A stretch of 64,000 bases of DNA from Henriciella litoralis. GTDB lineage: Bacteria; Pseudomonadota; Alphaproteobacteria; Caulobacterales; Hyphomonadaceae. Shown here piece by piece: positions 9,572 through 18,608 of the stretch. The notes below the pieces were generated by a model. That model saw only the letters and a list, made by a program, of their open reading frames with translations. It was not told the origin of the DNA and ran no database searches. The DNA is taken from positions 776,407 through 840,406 of the forward strand of contig NZ_NCSS01000006.1 of assembly GCF_002088935.1 (NCBI RefSeq). The letters are read 5' to 3'. The number at the start of each line of letters is the position of its first letter. Position 1 is the first letter of the stretch. A program made the translations under genes and the position numbers.

Positions 9572-9996
9572 GAGGTGGCCTGATCGACGTTTTTCAACTC
9601 GCGCGGCTGGTAGTTCTCATCATGCTTGGCAAGAATGTTCTCAGCCTCAAAGGCGCCCTGCGCATCGAACACGCCGGTTGCGACAACGCCTTCACCCTCG
9701 CGGAAGAGGTCCGGCGTGATGCCTGTATAGCTGACATTGACGGTCTCACCCGACCCGTCCTCGATAATGAACGTCATGTCTGCAGCGTCGCCATACTCGA
9801 TTGAGCCGATCTGCACCCAGCCGCCAATACGCACGCGCTTGCCCTCATCAGGCAGGCCGCGTTCAGCAATCAGTCCGGGTGTGTAGAACAGATCAGCATG
9901 CTGGCGCAGTGCTGTTACCGCGAGTGCAGCCGCGCCGATCAGCAGCACGGCAGCGATACCCACACCCCATAGTCTTTTGGCTCTTGCTCTCATCAT
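9568..9996 (-). CDS. ccmE: Heme chaperone CcmE
   Basis: Periplasmic, membrane-tethered heme chaperone of 142 residues. One N-terminal helix (about 10-30) is followed by an OB-fold. The covalent heme ligand is His125 in AKHDENYQP, the conserved CcmE motif. Two tandem ATG codons (9996 and 9993) follow an AGAAGGG ribosome site. It heads the ccmE-ccmF-ccmH unit and is separated from the ccmI-like gene by a small gene on the opposite strand (10104-10448). Confidence 0.95.
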   Translation of the reverse strand: MMRARAKRLWGVGIAAVLLIGAAALAVTALRQHADLFYTPGLIAERGLPDEGKRVRIGGWVQIGSIEYGDAADMTFIIEDGSGETVNVSYTGITPDLFREGEGVVATGVFDAQGAFEAENILAKHDENYQPRELKNVDQATS

Positions 9997-10103
9997 CGCT
10001 GCCCTTCTAAAGGAAGCCAGCTATATTGGCACTGCGACCGAAACAACAGCCCTGTTGCCGCGTTGTCCCGGCGGTCGGCCAATACGCCGCTGAAAGGAAT
10101 GAT

Positions 10104-10448
10104 ATGACGGACTTCGAGCCCATCTGGAACATCGAAAAACAGCTCTGGACAGCTGATGCCTCCATTTACGAGGACGTCATGGCGCCCAATTGCGTCATGG
10201 TTTTCCCGCTTCCGGCCGGCATCCTGAGGTATGACCGCATCCTGAGTGTCGTGAAGGAAGCCCCGCGCTGGGAAGACGTCGAGATCGATCAGAAGACCGC
10301 ACACGCCCATGGCGACGACACCGTTACCCTGTCCTATGTCGGCCGCGGCCTGAAAGGCACCGATGGCTATGAAGCGTTCTGCAGCTCAACCTATGTGAAG
10401 AAAGATGGTGCCTGGAAAATCGTCCAGCACCAGCAGACGCCTAGCTAA
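10104..10448 (+). CDS. NTF2-like/SnoaL-fold protein (DUF4440 type)
   Basis: A 114-residue protein beginning at 10104 behind a GAAAGGAATG ribosome site. It resembles small NTF2-fold proteins: an acidic N-terminus with alternating helices, a beta-rich C-terminal half (HGDDTVTLSYVGRG, STYVKKDGAWKIVQHQQTPS) and no signal peptide. The ligand or reaction is unknown. It sits on the plus strand inside the ccm block, and its TAA overlaps the TAG of the ccmI-like gene on the other strand. This is unusual because ccm genes normally run uninterrupted. An in-frame extension upstream to 10026 lacks a good ribosome site. Confidence 0.8.
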   Translation: MTDFEPIWNIEKQLWTADASIYEDVMAPNCVMVFPLPAGILRYDRILSVVKEAPRWEDVEIDQKTAHAHGDDTVTLSYVGRGLKGTDGYEAFCSSTYVKKDGAWKIVQHQQTPS

Positions 10449-11077
10449 TCTTCAGCAGGCGATTCGGATTCATCGGCAGGCGGGACAGTTTCATCTTCAG
10501 GTGCATCCGGCGGCACAACCGCGTCACCGCGCAACGCGTCCATCATCGCCAGTCGGGGATCGCCGGGTTCAAGGTCTTTTGCGACCTTTGCCCAATGCGC
10601 TTCCGCAGCTTCTGTGTCGCCAGCTTCGTAGGCTGGGACAGCCGACAAAATTCCGGCCCTGATCTGGGTTGGATCGAGGCGCCAGGCCCGGTCGTAAAGC
10701 CGCGCGGATGGTTCGGTCACAACCCCGCCATCTCGAATCACGACGGCATCTGCAAGCCCCATCAGCGACGGCACATGGTCCGGGTTTCGTCGAAGCGCTG
10801 ACTGGAAGGCCCGCAACGCATCCTCGGTTTGCCCCTGCGTCTTCATCAGCACGCCGATATAATATTGCGGTTCAGCCGCGTCAGGCTGCTCGCGAGCCGT
10901 CATCTGCAAGCGGGCCAGCATTTCTGGCGGCGAAAGCTCGGAGGCTGGCTTGGCAGCGATTTCAGCCTCACGAGAGGCGTAGGGTTGTTCTTCGAGAAAC
11001 GGGCTGCCGAGCCAGAGATAGGCGCCCACAGAGAGCACAAGCGCGCAGGCCAGCATAATGATCGTTGGTCTGGTCAT
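10445..11077 (-). CDS. TPR protein, CcmI/CycH-like cytochrome c assembly factor
   Basis: A 210-residue protein with one N-terminal membrane helix (IIMLACALVLSVGAYLWLG) and a periplasmic region with tetratricopeptide-like repeats (EPQYYIGVLMKTQGQTEDAL, AFQSALRRNPDHVPSLMGLA). This matches the C-terminal apocytochrome-binding half of CcmI (CycH). Full CcmI proteins are often over 350 residues with a two-helix N-terminal part, so this is a short form. The C-terminus is acidic and Pro-rich. The start overlaps the stop of the sensor kinase 11074-12528 (ATGA). The neighbouring ccmE-ccmF-ccmH supports the assignment. Confidence 0.83.
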   Translation of the reverse strand: MTRPTIIMLACALVLSVGAYLWLGSPFLEEQPYASREAEIAAKPASELSPPEMLARLQMTAREQPDAAEPQYYIGVLMKTQGQTEDALRAFQSALRRNPDHVPSLMGLADAVVIRDGGVVTEPSARLYDRAWRLDPTQIRAGILSAVPAYEAGDTEAAEAHWAKVAKDLEPGDPRLAMMDALRGDAVVPPDAPEDETVPPADESESPAED

Positions 11078-12528
11078 GCCGCCCTCAACGCAATCGTTGC
11101 CCGAAGCCCACCAAGCGGACTGTCCGCCAAGACAAGTCTGCCGCCGTTCATTTCAGCGATATCGGCCACAATAGAGAGGCCAAGACCGGTGCCGGGCGCG
11201 GTTTCGTCCAGACGAACGCCGCGCTTGACCGCAGCCGTCCGTTCTTCTGGCGACAACCCACTTCCATCATCATCAACATGAATTTCCATGAGCCCGTTGT
11301 CGCCGCGTTGGACAGAGACTTCAACGCGCGAATTGGCCCACTTGCAGGCGTTCTCCATGATGTTGCCCATCATCTCTTCCAGGTCTTGCTGTTCGACCCG
11401 CATATAGCTGCCAGCCTTGACCTTCGAAACGACCTCGACGCCATCACGCTCGAACAGACGGTTGAGCAGCCGGACCAGCCCGTCCAGCACAGGACTGATC
11501 TCAGTACGAACGCCCAGGGCCTCGGAGCGCGCAGCAGCCTGGGCACGTTTCAAGTAATGCTCGACATTGGTGCGCATGCTTTCGGACTGGCGACGTACAA
11601 CGTCATCGAGTGGCGTATTACCGCTCGCCTCATTGCGTAGAACCGCGAGCGGCGTTTTCAGGGCATGCGCCAGATTGCCGACATGCGTCTGTGCGCGCTC
11701 CACCACCGCTCGATTGTTGTCGAGCAATTTGTTGAGCTCATCCGTCAGCGGCAGGACTTCGACCGGATAGTTGCCGTCGAGACGGGCGCGTCGACCCTCA
11801 CGAACATCGGTAATATGGGTACGCACACGGGCGAACGGTCGCAAGGCGACCTGAAGGCCAATCCAGAGCGCCAGCAACGTCCCGGCTGCCAATGTTGTCA
11901 TGGTCACGACGAGAATAAAGCGCAGCTGATTTGCCCCCTCATCGGTCGCCTCGCGGTCAGCGGCGGCGACGAGCAGGATCGGATTTTCACGGTTCGGCAC
12001 TGTGATCGAGCGAACGGCAGAGCGCAGATGCTCGTCATTCGGCCCTTGATAGTTGCCGTACTGCGTGATCCCCGGATTGGCGAGTGCAGCATCTGCAAGC
12101 TCGCGCGATATGGGAAGCGGCCCGTCCCAGACGCTCTGGGAGCGAATATCATTGCCAAGTTCACCGTCTTCCTCGACGGCGATCATGGCCCAGTAACGGC
12201 CAGAAAGTGGAAGATTGAAGCGCGCATCACTTGGCAAGCGCTCTTCAATATCAACGACACGTCCATCCGGCAGGATATCCAGCGCTCGCGGCAAGGTGAC
12301 CAGCGTCGAATCAAGTTCCTGTTGAAGCAACCGCAATGTCTGCGCCCGGTACGTCACCGTCATGGCAATGACGCCGCCGACCACGACAATAAGGCTCCAG
12401 ATAACCGCGCCGATGAACAGCCGGCGAGAGAGGGACATGCGCGGCTTTTCAGTCGCCAATGCCTGTTCACTCACCGGGTCTGCCGGAATGGACGCGGCAG
12501 GTTGATCAGGCAAGGCCCGCCGTCTCAC
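11074..12528 (-). CDS. PhoQ-like membrane sensor histidine kinase
   Basis: Inner-membrane kinase of up to 484 residues with helices at about 36-58 and 205-226 and a periplasmic sensor of about 145 residues. The dimerisation box holds His288 (NLAHALKTPLAVLRNEA), and the ATPase part has an N box (MGNIMENACKWANSRVEV) and GTGLGLSIV. The histidine box followed by a long helix resembles PhoQ. The open frame begins with GTG at 12528 and overlaps its response regulator by 23 bases; Met31 (12438) is an alternative start with a poor ribosome site. Its stop overlaps the ccmI-like gene. Confidence 0.9.
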   Translation of the reverse strand: MRRRALPDQPAASIPADPVSEQALATEKPRMSLSRRLFIGAVIWSLIVVVGGVIAMTVTYRAQTLRLLQQELDSTLVTLPRALDILPDGRVVDIEERLPSDARFNLPLSGRYWAMIAVEEDGELGNDIRSQSVWDGPLPISRELADAALANPGITQYGNYQGPNDEHLRSAVRSITVPNRENPILLVAAADREATDEGANQLRFILVVTMTTLAAGTLLALWIGLQVALRPFARVRTHITDVREGRRARLDGNYPVEVLPLTDELNKLLDNNRAVVERAQTHVGNLAHALKTPLAVLRNEASGNTPLDDVVRRQSESMRTNVEHYLKRAQAAARSEALGVRTEISPVLDGLVRLLNRLFERDGVEVVSKVKAGSYMRVEQQDLEEMMGNIMENACKWANSRVEVSVQRGDNGLMEIHVDDDGSGLSPEERTAAVKRGVRLDETAPGTGLGLSIVADIAEMNGGRLVLADSPLGGLRATIALRAA

Positions 12529-13189
12529 CTTCCGGAACGACTAGTCTGTAGCCGAGGCCACGTTCAGTCTGGATACGGTCGGTGCCGATCTTTTTGCGCA
12601 AACGTCCGATGAAGACCTCGATCGTGTTGGAATCGCGGTCGAAGTCCTGATCGTAGATGTGCTCAACCAATTCGGTACGTGGCACGACCCGGCCCTGATG
12701 GTGCATCAGGTAGGACAGCACGCGGTATTCATGGGCTGTCAGCTTCACAGGACGGCCATTCACCGTGGCGCGGGCGGCGCGAGTATCAACCCGCAAATTG
12801 CCAGCCTCAAGCGCAGCTGCTGAATGTCCGGTTGCCCGGCGCAGAAGCGCTCTCAGACGTGCCAACAGCTCTTCAGTGTAGAAAGGCTTGGTCAGATAAT
12901 CGTCGGCGCCCGCATCGAAGCCAGCGACCTTTTCGCTCCAGCGATCGCGCGCTGTGAGGATCATCACCGGGAAGTCCTTGCCGTCATTACGCCAGCGCTC
13001 GAGGATGGTCACACCATCCATTTTCGGCAGGCCGAGATCGAGAACAACGGCGTCATAAGGCTCAGTATCGCCCAGGAAGTGGCCGTCCTCGCCATCAGCG
13101 GCAAGATCTACGGCATAGCCTGATTGGGTAAGGGCGTCGGCAAGCTGCCGGCGCAGGTCCGCATCGTCTTCAACAACAAGAATTCGCAT
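12506..13189 (-). CDS. PhoP-like OmpR-family response regulator
   Basis: A 227-residue regulator. The receiver domain has Asp8/Asp9, phospho-acceptor Asp51 (AVVLDLGLPKMDG) and Lys in LTKPFYTEEL. The winged-helix domain has LTAHEYRVLSYLMHHQGRVV and TIEVFIGRLRKKIG. It lies between a PepSY-domain gene (10 bases upstream) and its PhoQ-like kinase, so the three probably form one operon that continues into ccmI. The PepSY-regulator-kinase order is common in proteobacteria, where the PepSY protein is thought to modulate the sensor. Confidence 0.93.
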   Translation of the reverse strand: MRILVVEDDADLRRQLADALTQSGYAVDLAADGEDGHFLGDTEPYDAVVLDLGLPKMDGVTILERWRNDGKDFPVMILTARDRWSEKVAGFDAGADDYLTKPFYTEELLARLRALLRRATGHSAAALEAGNLRVDTRAARATVNGRPVKLTAHEYRVLSYLMHHQGRVVPRTELVEHIYDQDFDRDSNTIEVFIGRLRKKIGTDRIQTERGLGYRLVVPEGETAGLA

Positions 13190-13199
13190 AAATTTCTAC

Positions 13200-13511
13200 C
13201 TAGCTGACGCTGATAATCTGGCCTGTCTTGGCATTGATGGTGAACTGTACGAGTTCGCCATGCCTTGTCACCCAGTCAATGATATAGACCTTGCGGCCAT
13301 TCTCTTCAAAGAGGCCCACGAAGTAGCGCATATTGCCGCCATACTGAGCCGAGATCGGTCGCAGAATTTCCTTCAGCGGACGGATTTCACCGCGCTCGCG
13401 CGCCGAGCGGGCATCGTCCGCGCTAAACGAACTTCCCCATTGGCCCTGTGCAAGAGCCGATGGCGAAACAACGAGTACGCTGAGCGCGAGAGAGGCAAGA
13501 ATCCGTTTCAT
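13200..13511 (-). CDS. Secreted PepSY-domain protein
   Basis: A 103-residue exported protein: signal peptide (MKRILASLALSVLVVSPSALA, predicted cleavage after ALA) and one PepSY domain over residues 38-103, with the typical end TINAKTGQIISVS. PepSY domains are small periplasmic inhibitors or modulators. It precedes the PhoP-like regulator by 10 bases, so it is probably an accessory protein or target of that two-component system. Confidence 0.88.
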   Translation of the reverse strand: MKRILASLALSVLVVSPSALAQGQWGSSFSADDARSARERGEIRPLKEILRPISAQYGGNMRYFVGLFEENGRKVYIIDWVTRHGELVQFTINAKTGQIISVS

Positions 13512-13589
13512 GTCGCCCTATATGCCTGAACCGCGCTGAACGGCCCGTGAATGAAGACAGCCGGTTTTAGTCAGAAACCACAGACACGC

Positions 13590-14450
13590 TCAACGTTTGG
13601 CCGCCCAGTCTTTAAGCCCCTCATCAGACGGGTCTTCCAGGACAATTTCAAGGCGCGCATAGAGATGTCCGGGCGTATCCTTGAACTGGACGCCCTTGTC
13701 GCGCAAGCGCAGCACGGTGCCCGTATTCGATCCCGCTGGCACTTTCAGCGTCACCGGACCGCCCGGCGTTGCCACATCGACCGTGCCACCGAGCACCGCC
13801 GTTTCCAGCGAGACCGGTACACCCATGCGCAGATTGGCGCCGTCACGTGTCCACGTCTTTGTCGGACGCACATGAATTTCAAGCAGCGCATCGCCCGGAG
13901 GCCCACCGGTCTGCGAGGCCTGCCCCTGGCTTTTGAGACGCAGGACCTGACCCGTTTCGATGCCGGGCGGAATGGAAACGTTGAGCGCCTTGCCATCGGC
14001 CATGGTCATCTGGCGTTTGGCGCCCTGAACAGCATCTTCGAATGAGATGTCGACACGGTATCTGAGGTCAGCGCCCTTGCGCGGACCGGGCCTGCGCCGC
14101 TGGCCGCCAAACATGCCGGAGAGGATATCCTCAAACGGATCACCCTGAAATGAGCCAGCACGCCCTGGGTTGCCACCGAAGCCGCCGCCAAATCCACCCC
14201 CGCCTGCATTGGCATATCCGGTGGGATTGCCATCGGCATCAATTTCGCCGCGGTCATACTGGGCGCGCTTGCCCTCATCGCTAAGAATTTCAAACGCCGC
14301 AGATGAGGCTTTGAACGCGTCGGACTTTGCCTCATCGCCCGGATGAAGATCAGGATGCAACTCCTTGGCTTTCTTGCGATACGCCTTCCGGATCTCGTCC
14401 GTAGACGCGGTCTTGGTCACGCCGAGTATCTGGTAAAGATCACGAGTCAA
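13590..14450 (-). CDS. DnaJ-family co-chaperone without zinc finger (CbpA type)
   Basis: A 286-residue J protein. J domain at residues 1-70 with the HPD motif (KELHPDLHPGD), a Gly/Phe-rich linker at about 85-110 (GGGGFGGGFGG) and two C-terminal substrate-binding beta domains. It lacks the four CXXCXGXG zinc motifs of true DnaJ, so it is closer to CbpA. It should stimulate the ATPase of DnaK in the cytosol. It lies between the PepSY gene and the end of the GTA cluster on the same strand; no functional link to the GTA is implied. Confidence 0.93.
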   Translation of the reverse strand: MTRDLYQILGVTKTASTDEIRKAYRKKAKELHPDLHPGDEAKSDAFKASSAAFEILSDEGKRAQYDRGEIDADGNPTGYANAGGGGFGGGFGGNPGRAGSFQGDPFEDILSGMFGGQRRRPGPRKGADLRYRVDISFEDAVQGAKRQMTMADGKALNVSIPPGIETGQVLRLKSQGQASQTGGPPGDALLEIHVRPTKTWTRDGANLRMGVPVSLETAVLGGTVDVATPGGPVTLKVPAGSNTGTVLRLRDKGVQFKDTPGHLYARLEIVLEDPSDEGLKDWAAKR

Positions 14451-14490
14451 AGCAGGAAGTCTCTTTCTGTTGGGTTCTGTCAGCTTCTAA

Positions 14491-17400
14491 TTAGGAAGGC
14501 GGCACAAGGATTGAAACCCATCGTCCGCGCCGACCATCAGTTCCGATTTGCGAAACGCGCACAAGCTCGCATGGCTCTGTCGCTGTAAACTGGGGTTCGC
14601 TGACCGTTTCCGACCATGCCACCTGCCCGGAAACAAGCCCCTCTACCAGATAGTTTCGGGGATTGGTCGGGTCTGGCAGGTCCCAATTGTCCGGGATATC
14701 GCGGCCACGCGGCAGCCATGACAGGGCGACATTATTTTCGCTCAATCGCTTTGCCCGCAACTGCGCAACTAGCCATGGCAGAGAGGCAAGATTCTCGTGC
14801 GTGTAGGCGACGCCGGGCGCGTCCCCTGCCTGCCAGATAAGAGACAGACCCGTTTCATCACGCCCGAAATCGGCCTCGATCAGCGCGTCATCGACAATAA
14901 CACATGCCGCGCCAGCCGAAGCGCTCGTCACAACTGACCCGCCCTGCCCGCGCAAAAGGCCGGTAAGCCTCCACGAATTTTCAGACAGGAGCTCTGCTGA
15001 GCGATACCCGACACACTCCCAGCCTTCGTCGCCAGCGACCACCACCCGCGTTTGCCCGGCCAGGGCGGCGAGATTTGCGACGCTGGAAAAGTCGGCATCT
15101 TCAATCTCGATCACCAGTTCACCGGCTTCGTCCCAGCGGCTCTCTGGCCCAAGGTTCAGCGGCGCAAGCAATTGACCGATTTTCGCAGGCGATTGAACGG
15201 CCCCGCGAACCGTCGCTGTCGCCGCGTCCGGTCCTGCCGTCACGTTCAGCCTACCCGGCCAAGGCGTGCTCGTCGCGGCGAGGATCGGGCCAACGCCCTG
15301 CTCGGGATGCAGCACCGGGCCGTCGATGAAGACTAGCTCTGCATCTGGCGTCTGCTCAGCTGTGGTTCCAGCAGATGGAACGCCGCCCGCCAGCAGGGTC
15401 TGCTGATCCCTTGGTCGTTGTAAGGACAGCTCACGAAGCAGGCCGCTATCGACGATTTCATCGACCGTCCAGACACCCTCCAGCTCAGGCAGCATGATAT
15501 CGTCGCCCGGCTCAAGCGCACTCCAGGCAGGTGAAAGCGCAACTTGCGCCGTGTCCGAATTGCCCATCGTCTCCAGCAGATCCGCCGCCACCGATCGCGC
15601 GACGCTTTCCGACATCAACACTGGTAGCGCGGCATCGACCGAATGAGATGGATCACCCGCCTCATCGCGGGCATCGACCATCGCCGGCTCATAACTTCCA
15701 TCCGCGTCGATATAGGCCAGCACCAACCGGCCCGGTCGTTTATCGAGCAGATGCCACGTCAATTCGGGTTCAGGCATGGCGATATCGTCTTGCGCGATAG
15801 CGACGGGAGAGGTTTCCCCCGGCACGCCAATCACAAGCCCCTCTCCGCGCTCCATTGCAAACAGCCCATGCATCGCCCGAAATGGCTCGAGCGCCGCTCT
15901 TAGCGTTGTCGGCCCCTCCAGCAGATAGCCTTCAACCAGACCATCCAGACGGCTGGTCTCTAATGGAACGCCAGCCCGCAAGCCCAGATCAGCGACTGTC
16001 TCATCGAGGCTGATAAGCCCTGTCCGCCCGTTCAGCCAATGCCCACGCGCCCAGTTTGCCCCGTCGCTCCATATATCTTCGCGCGCAGGAAAATCCGGCC
16101 ACGGCCGCCCATCCCACGCCCAGACAAAGCTGTGTTCGACAAAGGATTGCCCCTCCCAGAACGCCAGGGCCGCCTCCAGCGCGCGGCGTTGAAGGACATC
16201 GTTTCGTGCCCCGCTCGAATAGGGCGGCAGCGCGCTCTCGGCGCTTTTCGGATCAATAAACAGGTTCGGCGCATTCGCGCCCTTGTCGACAGCCGGAAAG
16301 CCGATCTCCATGAGGCGGACCGGCTTCATGCCTGCCTGCCAGCCCGTCGATGTCGTTACCCGCACACCGCCTGGCCGCTCAAAATGAGCATTCTGCCACC
16401 ATCCGGCGAGATCTTTCTGGCGGAACACCCAATGCTCTCCATGGGCCGTGTCGGTAATCGGCGTCCGTAATTGAGCGTCGCGATCTGCGTCGCTGGCATA
16501 ATACCAGTCAAACGCTTCGCCGCCCTGCATCTGGCTTGCGAGATAGGCCGGATCATCCGCCGACGCGTAGCCTGCCAGCGCATCGAGATGCGTGTCGCCA
16601 TCGCGCCAGTCGCCCGACGGCGGATACCAGTCCACACCAACGAAATCGACATGAGGTGACGCCCAGAACGCGTCGAGCGGGAAGAGGACATCGCCAGACC
16701 CATCCGGCGGCACGTACGCCCCGTATTCGGTCCAGTCGGCCGCGTAGGAGACCTTTGTTTCGGGCCCAACAATCGCCTTCACGTCGGCGGCCAGCTGGAC
16801 CAGCCCTTCGACAAACGGGAACGCGCCGGTCTCATCGCGCAAACACGTCAGGCCTTTCATCTCGCTGCCAATCAGAATGGCCTCAACGCCGCCCGCCTCA
16901 ACAGCAAGCCGGGCGTGATGCAGGATGAAATGACGAAACCCGTAATCATTGTCATTGCCCAGAAACGCGTCGATGTCAGCGCGCACCGCTGCCGTCCCAT
17001 CTGGGGCACTCGTCATCCGGCCACGCCATGGGAACGCCGCCTGCTCAGCGGCGCCATAGGGGTCGGCAAGCCCGTTTCCGGGCGGCACATCCATTAACAG
17101 GAAGGGCGATAGTGTCACCGAGAGGCCGCGCGCCTTCATCTCCTGAATGCCCTCGATGACAGCCGCGTCGCTTGGCGTGCCGCCATAATTGGCGTTCGCG
17201 CCATCCTGGCTGATCAGCTTGGCAGTGTCGCGCGTCTTGCCCGCTACGCCCCAGCCTATCGGGACGCTGGCGCGCTCACGCGTCTCCACGCCCGTGCTGA
17301 CCGAGCATTGTCCAACCCGCAAATCGTCGCCAAACCAGGCCACTGTCAGCGCAGCTGAATTGGCGGATGGCAACTCATCTTCAAGCTGATCGAGCGACAG

Positions 17401-18171
17401 GGAGAAATCCGCAATCCCGTTGCCATTATTCATGTTGAGCGGGCGCTCAATCCCCGGAAAGCGCCGCTCGCGCACCACGGTCGCCGCATAGACGAACTCG
17501 CCCGAAGCCGGGATGATGTTCACACCTTTCACAAGGCTTTTCAGGCCGTCGGCAGCATCGCTGGCGCGGATCACTTCAAAGCTGAGCTGCGGGAGGCGAT
17601 TGCCATAGGCATCCAGCGGCAGATCCTCGAACACGATATAGGCGGTCCCGCGATAGGCTGGCGCTTTTTCAGCCCCTTCAATCGCTTCGATGAGCGGGTC
17701 TGGCAGCTGGTCTTCCTCTCCCTTATAGAGGCGCCAGTTAACCTCGCCGAGCGCCATCACCTCGCCATTCGCCCAGACCCGGCCAATCCGCGTGATCGGT
17801 CCTTCGCAAATCGCGACGGCAAGGCTGACCGAATAGCTGTAATCGGTGATCTTGGGGCCGCCCTTGCCGGCAGATCGCTCACGGCGGCGCTCTCTGAAGC
17901 GGGATGCCCAGATCAGCTGCCCACCAACGCGCATCCGTCCATAGACATTCGCAATCCCGGCGCCCTCACGGCTCTCCATGATGTGCAGCGATTTCAGCCG
18001 CGGGCCATTTATCGGCGAGGCCAGCGAGGCGTCGATCGCCGAGCCTGCAAGTGAGCCGATCGCGCCGCCAATGGCTGCGCCGGAGATGTTCGCCCCGAAC
18101 ACGCTCAGGCCATTGGGCAGGAAAGCGGACCCGGCCGCCTGCCCCACCTGCGAAAGAATGATCTGTCCCAT
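14491..18171 (-). CDS. GTA baseplate multidomain protein (gp15, megatron; TIM-barrel-like)
   Basis: A 1226-residue baseplate protein that in RcGTA surrounds the tail tip and is thought to contact or penetrate the recipient envelope. The N-terminus is Gly-rich and hydrophobic (ISGAAIGGAIGSLAGSAID). The middle carries the GTA TIM-barrel-like glycoside hydrolase region (VDFVGVDWYPPSGDWRDG, near residues 490-510), followed by phage tail-tip and fibronectin-like beta domains. I start at 18171, with a GAGGATTAG ribosome site five bases past the peptidase gene; an upstream in-frame methionine at 18267 lies within that gene. It is the last gene of the cluster. Confidence 0.93.
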   Translation of the reverse strand: MGQIILSQVGQAAGSAFLPNGLSVFGANISGAAIGGAIGSLAGSAIDASLASPINGPRLKSLHIMESREGAGIANVYGRMRVGGQLIWASRFRERRRERSAGKGGPKITDYSYSVSLAVAICEGPITRIGRVWANGEVMALGEVNWRLYKGEEDQLPDPLIEAIEGAEKAPAYRGTAYIVFEDLPLDAYGNRLPQLSFEVIRASDAADGLKSLVKGVNIIPASGEFVYAATVVRERRFPGIERPLNMNNGNGIADFSLSLDQLEDELPSANSAALTVAWFGDDLRVGQCSVSTGVETRERASVPIGWGVAGKTRDTAKLISQDGANANYGGTPSDAAVIEGIQEMKARGLSVTLSPFLLMDVPPGNGLADPYGAAEQAAFPWRGRMTSAPDGTAAVRADIDAFLGNDNDYGFRHFILHHARLAVEAGGVEAILIGSEMKGLTCLRDETGAFPFVEGLVQLAADVKAIVGPETKVSYAADWTEYGAYVPPDGSGDVLFPLDAFWASPHVDFVGVDWYPPSGDWRDGDTHLDALAGYASADDPAYLASQMQGGEAFDWYYASDADRDAQLRTPITDTAHGEHWVFRQKDLAGWWQNAHFERPGGVRVTTSTGWQAGMKPVRLMEIGFPAVDKGANAPNLFIDPKSAESALPPYSSGARNDVLQRRALEAALAFWEGQSFVEHSFVWAWDGRPWPDFPAREDIWSDGANWARGHWLNGRTGLISLDETVADLGLRAGVPLETSRLDGLVEGYLLEGPTTLRAALEPFRAMHGLFAMERGEGLVIGVPGETSPVAIAQDDIAMPEPELTWHLLDKRPGRLVLAYIDADGSYEPAMVDARDEAGDPSHSVDAALPVLMSESVARSVAADLLETMGNSDTAQVALSPAWSALEPGDDIMLPELEGVWTVDEIVDSGLLRELSLQRPRDQQTLLAGGVPSAGTTAEQTPDAELVFIDGPVLHPEQGVGPILAATSTPWPGRLNVTAGPDAATATVRGAVQSPAKIGQLLAPLNLGPESRWDEAGELVIEIEDADFSSVANLAALAGQTRVVVAGDEGWECVGYRSAELLSENSWRLTGLLRGQGGSVVTSASAGAACVIVDDALIEADFGRDETGLSLIWQAGDAPGVAYTHENLASLPWLVAQLRAKRLSENNVALSWLPRGRDIPDNWDLPDPTNPRNYLVEGLVSGQVAWSETVSEPQFTATEPCELVRVSQIGTDGRRGRWVSILVPPS

Positions 18172-18176
18172 CTTGC

Positions 18177-18608
18177 CTAATCCTCCAGTCCCGGAAAGCT
18201 GAACGCCCCGGCGATCCGCCGCTCCCACCACGGCACCAGCCGCGTGGTGCAGACATTTCGGCCCCAATATGCGTGGATAATTTGCCCTGGCCCCGTCAGC
18301 ACTGCGCAGTGCTTGGCCGCGCAGCCAAGGCCCATTCGAAACAGTAAGACGTCGCCTGCTCGCGCCTCGCCAATCGGCACCTCGACAAGATGACGCCGGG
18401 CGACATCCAGCAGCGTGTCTTGCGCGGAAACATCAGCCCAGTCTGGCGTATAGGGCGGGGTCTCTTGCGGCTCCGCGCCGACCAGTTCACGCCAGATGCC
18501 GCGCAGCAGCCCCAGACAATCGGTCCCGGCGCCCTTCCGGCTTGCTTGATGCTGATACGGCGTGCCGAGCCAGCCCTCCGCCGCCGCAATGATGTCGGCG
18601 CGCTTCAT
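18177..18608 (-). CDS. GTA NlpC/P60 peptidase (gp14)
   Basis: A 143-residue papain-like peptidase of the GTA tail tip, expected to cut peptidoglycan peptides during DNA delivery. The catalytic Cys31 lies in GAGTDCLGLLRGIWRE, the catalytic His is probably His100 (CAAKHCAVL) and the third polar position is near His112 (IIHAYW). The start overlaps the end of the hub gene by four bases. Length and motif spacing match the GTA NlpC-like family. Confidence 0.93.
   Translation of the reverse strand: MKRADIIAAAEGWLGTPYQHQASRKGAGTDCLGLLRGIWRELVGAEPQETPPYTPDWADVSAQDTLLDVARRHLVEVPIGEARAGDVLLFRMGLGCAAKHCAVLTGPGQIIHAYWGRNVCTTRLVPWWERRIAGAFSFPGLED

Noticed and set aside
11065..12612. Plus-strand frames of 191 and 315 codons
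   Set aside because: Opposite the PhoQ-like kinase; antisense shadows without ribosome sites.
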